Shown here: positions 17,731-26,347 of the stretch, piece by piece
Numbering within the stretch: the stretch's first letter is position 1
Layout of the letters: each line of letters opens with the position of its first letter
DNA from: an uncultured bacterium
GTDB lineage: Bacteria; Pseudomonadota; Gammaproteobacteria; Burkholderiales; Burkholderiaceae_E
DNA: 64,000 bases
Assembly (NCBI GenBank): GCA_903907905.1
Contig: CAIVPX010000033.1
Location: 62,001 to 126,000 of the forward strand
Direction of reading: 5' to 3'
Notes under the pieces: generated by a model
The model's database searches: none
Told to the model about the DNA's origin: nothing
The model's input: only the letters and a program-made list of their open reading frames with translations
Made by a program: the position numbers and the translations under genes

Positions 17731-18807
17731 ATGGAGATCGCGGTACTGGGCGGGGGGCACGGCTGCTACGCAGCGGCGGCCGATCTGAGCGAGGCGGGCC
17801 ATCGGGTCCGCTTCTGGCGCCGGGACGCTGCGGCCCTGCGTGATCTGGCCCAGCGCGGCACGATCACGCTCAAGGATGCTGCCGGTGTCCGTGAGGTGGC
17901 GGTGCACGCGGTGTGCGCCGATCTGGGCGACGCGGTGCGTGGCGCCGAACTGATCGTGCTGCCCACGCCCGCCACGGCCCAGTCTGACATTGCCCGCCTG
18001 ATGGCGCCCCACCTGTCAGACGGCCAGGTGGTGTTTCTGGCTCCCGGGACCTTTGGCGCTTTCCTCATGCCGCGTCTGGTGCGTCAGATGGGCAAGCGCG
18101 CCCGGGTGCTCTGGGCCGAAACGGGCACGCTGCCCTATCTGGCGCGCAAGCACGGGCCCCAAGAGGTCAATGTCACGGTGCGGGCGGTCCGTCTGCCCAC
18201 CGGCGTCTACCCCGCGGCCCAGGCCGAGCGGGCGCTGGCGGTCATTCGCTCGGCGTACCCGTCTGTGAATGGCTGTGGCGATGCCCTCTCGGGCGCGCTC
18301 ATGAATGCCGGCCCCATCATCCATCCCCCGCTCATCGTCATGAATGCTGCGCCGCTGCAGCACCACGAGCGCTGGGACATCCACTCCGAGGGCACGCAGC
18401 CGTCGGTCCGGGCGGTGACCGACCGGCTCGACCAGGAGCGTATCGCGCTGCGCGAGGCACTTGCCTACGGCGCGCCGCACTTTCCGCTCGCCGATCACTA
18501 CACCAGCGACCGGTGGATGTACGGCGATGCCCACCGCAAGCTGCAGAAATCAGGCGACTGGCGTGAGCACATCGAGCTGGACCGGCACCGCTATGTCACC
18601 GAAGATATCGAGCTCGGGCTGGCCTTCCTGGCTTCGGTCGCCCGCTGGGCCGGGGTCGATGCGCCGATCGCGCAGGGCCTGCTGGCCATCGCAGGCGGCT
18701 GGCTCGGGCGTGATCTCAGACGTGGGGCGCGCACGCTCGAGGCACTCGGGCTCACCGGCCTGTCGGTCGCTGGCCTGCAGTCGCTGCTCAGCGCAGGCGA
18801 GTCATGA
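17731..18807 (+). CDS. NAD/NADP octopine/nopaline dehydrogenase family protein
   Basis: A 358-residue two-domain dehydrogenase: an N-terminal Rossmann fold beginning EIAVLGGGHGCYAAA with FWRRD after the second strand, and a C-terminal helical opine-dehydrogenase domain containing HPPLIVMNAAPL. Opine dehydrogenases reductively condense an amino acid with a 2-keto acid, or run the reverse when catabolic. The start has an AGGACGGA ribosome site. The gene overlaps the next one by 4 bases and is co-transcribed with a 3-hydroxyacyl-CoA dehydrogenase and a TRAP transporter, suggesting the catabolic direction. Ketopantoate-reductase-like specificity is less likely given the C-terminal domain. Confidence 0.8.
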   Translation: MEIAVLGGGHGCYAAAADLSEAGHRVRFWRRDAAALRDLAQRGTITLKDAAGVREVAVHAVCADLGDAVRGAELIVLPTPATAQSDIARLMAPHLSDGQVVFLAPGTFGAFLMPRLVRQMGKRARVLWAETGTLPYLARKHGPQEVNVTVRAVRLPTGVYPAAQAERALAVIRSAYPSVNGCGDALSGALMNAGPIIHPPLIVMNAAPLQHHERWDIHSEGTQPSVRAVTDRLDQERIALREALAYGAPHFPLADHYTSDRWMYGDAHRKLQKSGDWREHIELDRHRYVTEDIELGLAFLASVARWAGVDAPIAQGLLAIAGGWLGRDLRRGARTLEALGLTGLSVAGLQSLLSAGES

Positions 18808-19805
18808 GCGGCTCGCCACGAGCCCGGTTTGCTGCGGCCGGCGCGGGCCGGATGGGGCGTGGAATCGCCCTGGCCTTTGCCTGGGCGGGCTATCGGGTTT
18901 CGCTCATTGATCTGAAGCCGCGCTCGCCCGATGCCTGGCAGACGCTGTCCGGTGAGATCGAGGCCGAGTTGCGCGCCAGCCTGGGTGCTCTGGCGGATTT
19001 GGGCGCCCTGGACCCCGGGCAGATACCCGCGCTGCTCGATCGCATCACGCTGGTGGACGCGTCCGGGGCGGCTGAGGCACTGGCGGCGGCCGAACTGGTG
19101 TTCGAGGGCGTACCCGAAACGCTCGAGGCCAAGCGCGAGGCCCTTGAGTGGCTGAGCCGTGCCTGCGTGCCCGAGGCGATCATCACCTCCACCACCAGCA
19201 GCATTCTGGTGACGCAACTCGTCGGCTTTGTCAGCCATCCCGAGCGCTTTCTGAATATTCACTGGCTCAACCCGGCCTACCTCATTCCGGTGGTCGAACT
19301 GTCTACGCATCCTGGCACCTCGCCCCGGGTGCTCGAGCGGGCCCGCAGCCTGATGGCCGCTATCGGCAAGATGCCGGTGGTGTGTGGCGCGACACCCGGC
19401 TACATCGTCCCCCGACTCCAGGCGCTGGTGATGAACGAGGCAGCCCGGATGATCGAAGAGGGGGCGGCGACTGCCGAGGAAATCGACAAGGCCACCCGCT
19501 ACGGCATGGGCCTTCGCTTCGCCGCGCTTGGCGTGGTCGAATTCATCGACTTTGGTGGCGCCGACATCCTTCATCACGCCAGTCGCGAGATGTCGGCGTC
19601 GGTCGACGCGGGACGTTACCAGGCGCCGCCGGTGCTGGCTGGCATGATGGCCCGGGGTGAGTTGGGCCTGAAGTCAGGCAAGGGTTTCTACGACTACACC
19701 GGGGTCGATGTGGCGGCCTATCGTCGCGACGTACTGGCCCGAACACTGGGCATGCTGCGCCACGCCGGTGGCTTGCACCCCGCCTCCCGTGACACAATTT
19801 CGTGA
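18804..19805 (+). CDS. 3-hydroxyacyl-CoA dehydrogenase family protein
   Basis: A 333-residue protein with the Rossmann motif AAGAGRMGRGIA, an acidic LIDLK that selects NAD, TSTTSSI, and NIHWLNPAYLIPVVE, which aligns with the catalytic-His segment of 3-hydroxyacyl-CoA dehydrogenases (usually HFFNP). The C-terminal domain has ATPGYIVPRLQALVMNEA and GKGFYDY. The NPAYLIP variant also occurs in carnitine and other beta-hydroxy acid dehydrogenases, so the substrate may be a free beta-hydroxy acid rather than a CoA ester. Coupled to the opine-type dehydrogenase by an ATGA overlap and followed by TRAP genes. Confidence 0.82.
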   Translation: MSGSPRARFAAAGAGRMGRGIALAFAWAGYRVSLIDLKPRSPDAWQTLSGEIEAELRASLGALADLGALDPGQIPALLDRITLVDASGAAEALAAAELVFEGVPETLEAKREALEWLSRACVPEAIITSTTSSILVTQLVGFVSHPERFLNIHWLNPAYLIPVVELSTHPGTSPRVLERARSLMAAIGKMPVVCGATPGYIVPRLQALVMNEAARMIEEGAATAEEIDKATRYGMGLRFAALGVVEFIDFGGADILHHASREMSASVDAGRYQAPPVLAGMMARGELGLKSGKGFYDYTGVDVAAYRRDVLARTLGMLRHAGGLHPASRDTIS

Positions 19806-19860
19806 TGTCCTCTTTCCATGCCCGAGGCCGCAAGCGGCCCCTCAACCAGGAGTAACTGCG

Positions 19861-20826
19861 ATGAACATGATCCGCCGCTTCGGTCTGGCCGCTGCACTGG
19901 CGTTGGCTTTTGGAGCCCCGGTCAGTGCCCAGCAGGTCACGCTCAAGGCCGTCAACGCCTTTCAGGAAGGCACCACCTATGCGAAAAATTTCGAGCGTTT
20001 CATCGCGAAGGTGAACGACGAAGGCAAGGGCCTGGTGCAAATCAATTATCTTGGTGGGCCCAAGGCCATCCCCACCATGGAGCAGGGGGCCGCGCTGCGC
20101 AATGGTGTGGTGGATCTGTCCAACACCACCACGTCCTTCGTGGCGAGCGTGTCGCCCGAGTCACTGAGCGTCAACTACGCCAGCGTCCCCTGGGCCGAAA
20201 TGCGCCGCAACGGCACCGTCGAGTTCCTCAACAAGCTGATGATGGAAAAGGGGCTCTACTACTTCGCCCGCACAGGGGATGGCGTGCCTTACCACATCTA
20301 CCTGAACAAACGCATCGACCGGGCTGACCTGACCGGCCTCAAGATCCGCATTGCGCCCATTTATCGCGAGTTCTTCTCCCGGCTCGGCGCATCGGTCATG
20401 CAGGTGGCGCCGGGCGAGGTGTACACGGCACTCGATCGCGGGGTGGTCGACGGCTATGGCTGGCCGCTGCTGGGCATCTTCGACCTGGGCTGGCACGAGA
20501 AGACCAAGTACCGCGTCGACCCCGGTTTCTACAACATCGAACTGGGCGTGATCTTCAGTGCAAAGACCTGGAATGCCCTCACGCCGGCCCAGCGCGCCTT
20601 CCTTGACAAGCAGGGCGTCTGGCTTGAAAGCCTCAATGCCGACATGCCGCTCAATCAGGCGCCGGCCGAGATCAAGCGTCAGGCCGATGCCGGGATCGAA
20701 GTCATCCGCCTGCCCGAAGCGGAGGCGAAGAAACTTCTTCAGATGTCCCTGGATGCCGGCTGGGCGGGGGTCATTGCGACCAGCCCACAGCATGGTCCGA
20801 AGCTGCGCCAGTTGATGGCGCCCTGA
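19861..20826 (+). CDS. dctP: TRAP transporter substrate-binding protein (DctP-like)
   Basis: The 321-residue periplasmic binding protein starts at the ATG at 19861 with a CAGGAGT ribosome site; earlier in-frame codons belong to the previous gene. A Sec signal ends at SAQQ. DctP traits are NYLGGPKAIP, LKIRIAPIYREFFSRLGASVM with the ligand-carboxylate Arg, and APGEVYTALDRGVVDGYGWP. These receptors bind carboxylates for sodium-driven uptake. dctQ and dctM follow directly, so the transporter is complete; the adjacent enzymes suggest an N-(carboxyalkyl)amino acid or hydroxy acid ligand. Confidence 0.9.
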   Translation: MNMIRRFGLAAALALAFGAPVSAQQVTLKAVNAFQEGTTYAKNFERFIAKVNDEGKGLVQINYLGGPKAIPTMEQGAALRNGVVDLSNTTTSFVASVSPESLSVNYASVPWAEMRRNGTVEFLNKLMMEKGLYYFARTGDGVPYHIYLNKRIDRADLTGLKIRIAPIYREFFSRLGASVMQVAPGEVYTALDRGVVDGYGWPLLGIFDLGWHEKTKYRVDPGFYNIELGVIFSAKTWNALTPAQRAFLDKQGVWLESLNADMPLNQAPAEIKRQADAGIEVIRLPEAEAKKLLQMSLDAGWAGVIATSPQHGPKLRQLMAP

Positions 20827-20838
20827 GCGCAGCACGCC

Positions 20839-21324
20839 TTGTACGCGTTGCTGATGCGGGCCTGCGGGGCGCTCTCGGGCGCCACCGTCGGACTGATCAC
20901 GCTGCTGGTCTGCTTTGATGTGATCGGGCGCAATCTCGGCTTGCGTCCGCTTGTCTGGATCAACGAGGTCACCGAGTACGCCCTGCCGGTGGCCACCCTG
21001 GCCGCCGCGCCCTGGCTGATGTGGCGCAACCAGCATGTCCGTCTCGATCTGCTCGGGGTATTGCTCTCGCCCGAGGGGCAGAAGCGGCTTGACCGCGCGT
21101 CTGCCCTGCTGGGCCTGGTGGTGAGTGGGGTGCTGGTCTGGTATGGCGTGCTCACGGTCCTTGACAGCCGTGCGGCCGGTAGCCTGGTGCTCAAGGCGCT
21201 GGTCTTTCCCGAGTGGTGGCTCTACGTCCCCTTTCCCATTGGCTTTGCCCTGCTTGCGCTCGAATGCGGACGCCGGGTCCTGCACCCCGAGGGGCTCAGC
21301 TCCGAGAGCGGGAGCGCGGCATGA
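20839..21324 (+). CDS. dctQ: TRAP transporter small permease (DctQ-like)
   Basis: The 161-residue small membrane subunit has four predicted transmembrane helices. INEVTEYALPVATLAAAPWLMWRNQHVRLDLL includes the conserved acidic/Arg loop of DctQ proteins. The TTG at 20839 is taken as start; an in-frame ATG at 20854 is possible, and neither has a clear ribosome site, so translation may be coupled to dctP, whose stop lies 12 bases upstream. It overlaps dctM by 4 bases. Confidence 0.88.
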   Translation: MYALLMRACGALSGATVGLITLLVCFDVIGRNLGLRPLVWINEVTEYALPVATLAAAPWLMWRNQHVRLDLLGVLLSPEGQKRLDRASALLGLVVSGVLVWYGVLTVLDSRAAGSLVLKALVFPEWWLYVPFPIGFALLALECGRRVLHPEGLSSESGSAA

Positions 21325-22640
21325 TCTGGTGGCAGGGGCTGCTCCTGCTCTTTGGCATCCTGACGGTGCTGCTGCTGGTGGGGCTGCCAGCCGGCATCGC
21401 CTTTCTGGCCATCAACCTCGTTGGGGCGCTGGTGTTCCTGGGCGGCGAGGCTGGCCTCATGCAAACCGTCCGCAACGGGGTTGCCTCGATCACCAACTTT
21501 TCACTCACGCCCATTCCCTTCTTCATCCTGATGGGCGAGGTGCTCTTTCACACCGGTCTGGCCATGAAGGCCATCGACGGCTTTGACCGCGCCATCCGGG
21601 GCGTGCCGGCACGCCTGAGCGTGGTGGCCATTGTTGCGGGCACGGTGTTCTCGGCGATCTCGGGATCCACCATTGCCACGACCGCGCTGCTGGGCAGCCT
21701 GCTCCTGCCCGAGATGCTGCGGCGGGGTTATCACCCGCGCATGGCCATGGGGCCCATCATGGCCATTGGGGGGGTGGACATGCTCATCCCGCCTTCGGCG
21801 ATCACCGTGCTGCTGGGCAGCCTCGCCGGCATCTCGATTTCAGGGTTGCTCATTGCCGGCGTCGTACCCGGACTGCTGCTGGCGGTGATGTTCCTAGGCT
21901 GGATCACGCTCAGCGCCTGGCGCAACCCGGCCCTCGCGCCCAATTTCGCGCGTGACGAAGTCGAGGGCTGGGCACGCTGGGGGCCGCTCGTCGTCAACGT
22001 CACGCCGCTGGTTCTCATCTTCGTGCTGGTCATCGCAGCCATGTCGGCCGGGTGGGCCACACCCACCGAAAGCGCGGCGCTGGGGGCGCTGGCCACAGTG
22101 ATCGTCAGCGTGCTGTACCGTTCGCTCTCGGTCCGCGCGTTGGCGCAGTCGCTGATGGGTACGGCCGCCATCTCGGGTGTCATCCTGTTCATCATCATTG
22201 GCGCCACCACGTTTTCGCAGATCCTGTCATTTTCCGGTGCCACCAATGGCCTGGTGGCCTTGGTGCGAGAGGGGGGGCTGCCGCCCTGGGGGGTGCTCGC
22301 AGGCATGGTCGTCATCCTGCTCATCCTCGGCTGCTTCATCGACCAGGTGAGCATGATGCTGATCACGCTGCCTTTCTTCATGCCGCTGGTGCAGTTCTAC
22401 GGGTGGGATCCGCTCTGGTGGGGAGTGCTGTATCTCATCTGCATGCAACTCGGTCTGCTCACGCCGCCCTTTGGCATGCTGCTCTTCACCATGCGCAGTG
22501 TTGCGCCGGCTTCCATTCCCACCAGCGAAATCTTTGCCGCCGTCACGCCCTATGTGCTGATGGGCATGCTGATGGTCGCTCTGGTCTGGCTGCTTCCGCC
22601 GGTCGCCACGTGGCTGCCCTCGCTGCTGCTGGGCAAGTAG
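21321..22640 (+). CDS. dctM: TRAP transporter large permease (DctM-like)
   Basis: The 439-residue polytopic subunit starts at the ATG at 21321 overlapping the dctQ stop. DctM signatures include PIPFFILMGEVLFHTG, GSTIATTALLGSLLLPEML and MLIPPSAITVLLGSLAGISI, with about 12 helices. It forms the sodium-coupled channel of the TRAP system with DctQ. It closes the opine dehydrogenase operon; 67 bases later the oxygenase genes begin on the same strand, with a possible but weak promoter (TTGACA at 22646) between them. Confidence 0.92.
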   Translation: MIWWQGLLLLFGILTVLLLVGLPAGIAFLAINLVGALVFLGGEAGLMQTVRNGVASITNFSLTPIPFFILMGEVLFHTGLAMKAIDGFDRAIRGVPARLSVVAIVAGTVFSAISGSTIATTALLGSLLLPEMLRRGYHPRMAMGPIMAIGGVDMLIPPSAITVLLGSLAGISISGLLIAGVVPGLLLAVMFLGWITLSAWRNPALAPNFARDEVEGWARWGPLVVNVTPLVLIFVLVIAAMSAGWATPTESAALGALATVIVSVLYRSLSVRALAQSLMGTAAISGVILFIIIGATTFSQILSFSGATNGLVALVREGGLPPWGVLAGMVVILLILGCFIDQVSMMLITLPFFMPLVQFYGWDPLWWGVLYLICMQLGLLTPPFGMLLFTMRSVAPASIPTSEIFAAVTPYVLMGMLMVALVWLLPPVATWLPSLLLGK

Positions 22641-22707
22641 GCGGTTTGACATTCGTGTGTCGCCCCGGGAACGTATCGCCTTGACCCCACCCAGTTCAGG
22701 AGAGCGC

Positions 22708-24018
22708 TTGAACGAATCCGATCTGCTTGGGCTGGTGCGCGACGATCAGGTGCACCGCGACATCTATCTCAGCGCCCAGGTGTTCGAACTCGAGATGCAG
22801 CGCTTGTGGCGGCGGGCCTGGCTGTTCGTGGGGCACGAGAGCCAGATTCCCGAGGCTGGCGACTACGTCACCTGCGTGCTGGCGGGCCAGCCGGTCATCA
22901 TGCTTCGAGGCCTGGACGGTGCGATCGGCGTGTGGCTCAACCGCTGCGCGCACAAGGGTGCACCGCTCGTGGGCGACACCCAGGGTCGCAGCGCCCGCGT
23001 GCTGCGCTGCCCCTACCATGGATGGACCTTCAACCTGGATGGTTCCCTGGCCTCGACCCCGCTTCGAAGCGGCTACGAGGCAGGCGGCTTTGAGCAGAGT
23101 GCGGCCCGGGCGGGGCTCTCGCCCTGGGGCGAGGTGCAGGTGTATCGGGGGTTCGTGTTTGCCCGGGCCGAGCCAGGCGATCCGGGCTTTGCCGACCACC
23201 TGGGCGAATTGCTGCCAGCGCTTGATCTCCTGGCCGATCGTTCGCCGCGCGGCCGCCTCGTCGTGGCGGGCGGTGTCATTCGTACGAGCATTGCAGCCAA
23301 CTGGAAGATTTATCTCGAAAACATCAACGACGCCGTGCACCCCGTGACCACGCATGCCTCGGCCACCCTGTCGGCCCGCGCGGTCTGGGAGAGCGAGCCG
23401 CGCGAGGGCTCGCCGCCACTGGCCATGCGGCAGTTGCTGCCCTTTGGCTCGGGCTACTCGTTTTTCGAGCAGATGGGCGGGCGTGTGCTGCCCCATGGCC
23501 ACAGCCTGCTCGGCACCCAGCAAAGCCTGCACACCTCGTACACCGACCTGGGTGACTATGGCCTGGCCTTGCGCGAGGCCCACGGCGAGGCCCGGGCGTC
23601 GCAGGTGCTGGCCTTCACGCCGCAGAATGTTGTCTTCTACCCCTCGATGGCGCTCAAGGGCACGCCGCAGGTGATGCGGGTACTGCGCCCGGTCGCCGCC
23701 GACCGTACGGTCATCGAAGCCTGGGCCTTCCAGCCTGAGGGGGCGCCTGAGGCCTTGCTCGAGAGCGCGCTGCTTTACAACCGTCAGGTGTTCTCGCCAA
23801 TGTCGGTGGTGGCGCACGATGACCTGTATCTGTTCGAGGGCATCCAGCGAAGCCTCGTCGCCCGCGGCAACCCGTGGGTCAGCCTGCATCGGGGGGTACG
23901 GGGGGCGGGCGATGAGCGCCTGCCGCGCGATGTCAGCGGTGTCGATGAGGCGCTGCTGCGCAATCAATACCAGGCCTGGCGCGAGGCGATGGGCGAGCGC
24001 GCAGGAGCGTCGGCATGA
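22708..24018 (+). CDS. Aromatic ring-hydroxylating oxygenase, alpha subunit (first pair)
   Basis: The 436-residue catalytic subunit starts at the TTG at 22708, five bases after AGGAG; the frame reaches back to a GTG at 22657 without a ribosome site. The Rieske cluster ligands are Cys80/His82 and Cys101/His104 (CAH and CPYH). The mononuclear iron site is Asp208, His211 and His216 in NINDAVHPVTTH. Such enzymes insert O2 into aromatic acids using electrons from a reductase. The beta gene overlaps by 4 bases. No ferredoxin or reductase gene is nearby, so one must be shared. Confidence 0.92.
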   Translation: MNESDLLGLVRDDQVHRDIYLSAQVFELEMQRLWRRAWLFVGHESQIPEAGDYVTCVLAGQPVIMLRGLDGAIGVWLNRCAHKGAPLVGDTQGRSARVLRCPYHGWTFNLDGSLASTPLRSGYEAGGFEQSAARAGLSPWGEVQVYRGFVFARAEPGDPGFADHLGELLPALDLLADRSPRGRLVVAGGVIRTSIAANWKIYLENINDAVHPVTTHASATLSARAVWESEPREGSPPLAMRQLLPFGSGYSFFEQMGGRVLPHGHSLLGTQQSLHTSYTDLGDYGLALREAHGEARASQVLAFTPQNVVFYPSMALKGTPQVMRVLRPVAADRTVIEAWAFQPEGAPEALLESALLYNRQVFSPMSVVAHDDLYLFEGIQRSLVARGNPWVSLHRGVRGAGDERLPRDVSGVDEALLRNQYQAWREAMGERAGASA

Positions 24019-24503
24019 GCGCGGTGGCCTTCGATCCTGCGGAATTGATCCGCTTCATCCTTCGGGAGGCCCGGCTGCTCGATGAACAGCGTTTCGACGA
24101 GTGGAACGACCTGTTTGCCCCTGAGGGCATGTACTGGCTGCCGGCCCGTCCGGATGCGACCGATCCGCTTCGGCAAGCTTCGCATCTGTACGACGACGAC
24201 ACGCTACGCAAGGTTCATCTGGCCCGCCTGCGCAGCCCCCATGCCCACTCGCAACAGCCAGCCGGTCGCTGCCATCACCTGCTGCAGACGCCGGAGCTGA
24301 TCACGGCGGATCCCGTCGCGGGCCGCTACCATTTGCGGACCCCTTTCCTGTACACCGAGCTGCGCGCGCAGCGCACTGTGACGCTGCCCGGGGTGGCCTG
24401 GCATCACCTTGTCCGAGTCGATGGGGCCCTGAGAATTCATCTGAAGCGGGTCGACCTGCTCCATGCCGATCAGGCGCTTCCCGCCCTGGAGTTCTACGTA
24501 TGA
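24015..24503 (+). CDS. Aromatic ring-hydroxylating oxygenase, beta subunit (first pair)
   Basis: The 162-residue NTF2-fold structural subunit. It has FILREARLLDEQRFDEWNDLF at the N-terminus, WLPARPDATDP, and the RCHHLLQTPELI region typical of benzoate/anthranilate-type beta subunits. It forms the alpha3beta3 core and has no redox centre. It overlaps the alpha stop (ATGA) and is followed by the second alpha gene 28 bases later. Confidence 0.9.
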   Translation: MSAVAFDPAELIRFILREARLLDEQRFDEWNDLFAPEGMYWLPARPDATDPLRQASHLYDDDTLRKVHLARLRSPHAHSQQPAGRCHHLLQTPELITADPVAGRYHLRTPFLYTELRAQRTVTLPGVAWHHLVRVDGALRIHLKRVDLLHADQALPALEFYV

Positions 24504-24531
24504 ACGGCATTCTTGTCGGAGGAGGCGGGCG

Positions 24532-25860
24532 ATGACAGGCAGGTCGGGAGCCTGGACCGCCAGGTCGATCCGTGAACTGGTCCGCGAGACTGAGGTGCAC
24601 AAGGCCGTCTACACCGATCCCGGGCTGTTCGATCTCGAGATGCGGCAACTCTTTGCCAACACCTGGGTGTTTGTCGGGCACGCAAGCCAGGTACCGGCGG
24701 CGGGCGACTACTTCACCACCACCGTCGGGACCGAGCCCGTGATCATGGTTCGGCACGACGACGGCGGCATTGGCGTGCTGATCAATCGCTGTGCGCACAA
24801 GGGCGTGAGACTGGTGAGTGAAGGGCGCGGAAATGCCGGTAAATTTTTCCGCTGTCCCTACCACGCCTGGACCTACTCCACCGACGGCAGCATCCGGCAT
24901 ATTCCGCTGCGCGATGAGGGCTACGGGGGGCGAGGCCTCGATGCCGCCGAAGCCTCCCAAGGATTGGCCCGCGCGGGGGCGGTACAGGTTTACCGCGATT
25001 TTGTCTTCTGCCGGCTGTCGGCGTCGGGCATCGGCTTTGAAGACTACTTTGGCGAATCGCTCTCCACCCTCGACAACATGGTGGACCGCTCGCCGGCGGG
25101 GCGCCTGGAGGTGGCCGGAGGGGTGCTGCGCTATCTGCACGGCTGCAACTGGAAGATGCTGGTTGAAAACCAGACCGACACCTGTCACCCGATGGTGGCG
25201 CATGAGTCGTCGGCCGGTACCACGGTGCGCATCTGGGGCGAGCAGCCACCGGGTACGCCCAAGCCCATGGCGGTCGAGCAGTTCGCGCCCTTCGTCAATT
25301 CCTACCGGTTCTTCGACAGCATGGGGATCCGGGTCTGGCGCAACGGGCACGGCCACACCGGCGTGTCTGATTCCATCCATGCAGCCTACTCGACGATTCC
25401 TGGCTACCAGGAGGCGATGGTCGCCGCCTACGGCGAGTCGCGCACCGCCAAGATCCTCGGCGAGGTGCGCCACAACACGATCTATTTTCCGAACATCATG
25501 GTCAAGGGGCCCATCCAGACCCTGAGGGTGTTCAAGCCGCTCGCGGCTGACCGGACCCTGGTGGAGAGCTGGACCTTCCGCCTCGTGGGCGCACCCGATG
25601 CGCTCTTCGAACGCACCTGCATGTACAACCGCCTGATCAATGCGCCCACCTCGATCGTCGGTCATGATGATCTGGAGGTCTATGAACGGGCACAACAGGG
25701 CCTGGGTGCGGCCGGGCGCGATTGGGTCAACCTCGGTCGGCTCCATGCGCCCGACGAGGCTGCGGCCGCCACCGTCGTCACGCCAGGAACCAGCGAAGTG
25801 CAGATGCGCAATCAGTTTCGCGCGTGGGTGCGCTTCATGACCGCCGGCATGGAGGACTGA
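24532..25860 (+). CDS. Aromatic ring-hydroxylating oxygenase, alpha subunit (second pair)
   Basis: The 442-residue subunit starts at the ATG at 24532 behind GGAGG. Rieske ligands are Cys87/His89 and Cys108/His111; the catalytic iron ligands are Asp216, His219 and His224 in DTCHPMVAH. It is clearly paralogous to the first alpha subunit (both share a VFVGH/LFVGH-Q-P-AGDY stretch and CAHKG), yet the substrate-pocket region differs. The pair may act on different substrates or on successive ring positions. One base separates its stop from the second beta gene. Confidence 0.92.
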   Translation: MTGRSGAWTARSIRELVRETEVHKAVYTDPGLFDLEMRQLFANTWVFVGHASQVPAAGDYFTTTVGTEPVIMVRHDDGGIGVLINRCAHKGVRLVSEGRGNAGKFFRCPYHAWTYSTDGSIRHIPLRDEGYGGRGLDAAEASQGLARAGAVQVYRDFVFCRLSASGIGFEDYFGESLSTLDNMVDRSPAGRLEVAGGVLRYLHGCNWKMLVENQTDTCHPMVAHESSAGTTVRIWGEQPPGTPKPMAVEQFAPFVNSYRFFDSMGIRVWRNGHGHTGVSDSIHAAYSTIPGYQEAMVAAYGESRTAKILGEVRHNTIYFPNIMVKGPIQTLRVFKPLAADRTLVESWTFRLVGAPDALFERTCMYNRLINAPTSIVGHDDLEVYERAQQGLGAAGRDWVNLGRLHAPDEAAAATVVTPGTSEVQMRNQFRAWVRFMTAGMED

Positions 25861-25861
25861 C

Positions 25862-26344
25862 ATGAGTTTCCCCTCGCGTGATCAGCTGATCGATTTCGTG
25901 CTCGACGAGGCGCAGCTGCTCGATACGCGCCAATATGCGGCATGGCTCGACCTGTTCACCGACGACGCCCGCTACTGGATGCCGCTCGAGCCCGGGCAGA
26001 CCGACCCGTTGCTGCACAATTCGCTGATGTACGAGGACAAGCTGCTACTGCGCATTCGTATCGAGCGGCTGGCGGGCAGCCGAACATTTTCCGAGCAACC
26101 GGCGACGCGCTGCCACCATCTGCTGCAGACGCCTCGCATCGAGTCCATGGATGAGCAGGCGGGCGAGTGCCAGCTGCGTACTGCGTTTCACTACGTCGAG
26201 ACGCGGCTCGATCGACAGACGCTGTTCGCCGGTTGGGCGACGCATCACCTGGTGCTGCACGAGGGCGCCCTGCGGATCCGTCTCAAGCGCATCGACCTGG
26301 TCAACAGCGATGCGGCCTTCGGCAACATCAGTCTTTTCATGTAG
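25862..26344 (+). CDS. Aromatic ring-hydroxylating oxygenase, beta subunit (second pair)
   Basis: The 160-residue NTF2-fold beta subunit resembles the first (DEAQLLDTRQYAAWLDLF, RCHHLLQTPRIE, RIRLKRIDLVN). The order alpha-beta-alpha-beta and the matching motifs point to tandem duplication of an ancestral pair followed by divergence. The next gene, a CoA ligase, starts 3 bases after its stop. Confidence 0.9.
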   Translation: MSFPSRDQLIDFVLDEAQLLDTRQYAAWLDLFTDDARYWMPLEPGQTDPLLHNSLMYEDKLLLRIRIERLAGSRTFSEQPATRCHHLLQTPRIESMDEQAGECQLRTAFHYVETRLDRQTLFAGWATHHLVLHEGALRIRLKRIDLVNSDAAFGNISLFM

Positions 26345-26347
26345 CGG

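Noticed and set aside
22646-22651. TTGACA as part of a promoter for the oxygenase operon
   Set aside because: No acceptable -10 box lies 16-18 bases downstream, so only a lone -35-like hexamer is present.
22696-23967. 423-codon open frame antisense to the first oxygenase alpha gene
   Set aside because: Same reason: a strong sense gene and no recognisable domain in the opposite frame.
24301-25863. 520-codon open frame antisense to the second oxygenase alpha gene
   Set aside because: The sense strand has complete Rieske and iron motifs; the antisense product has no family features.
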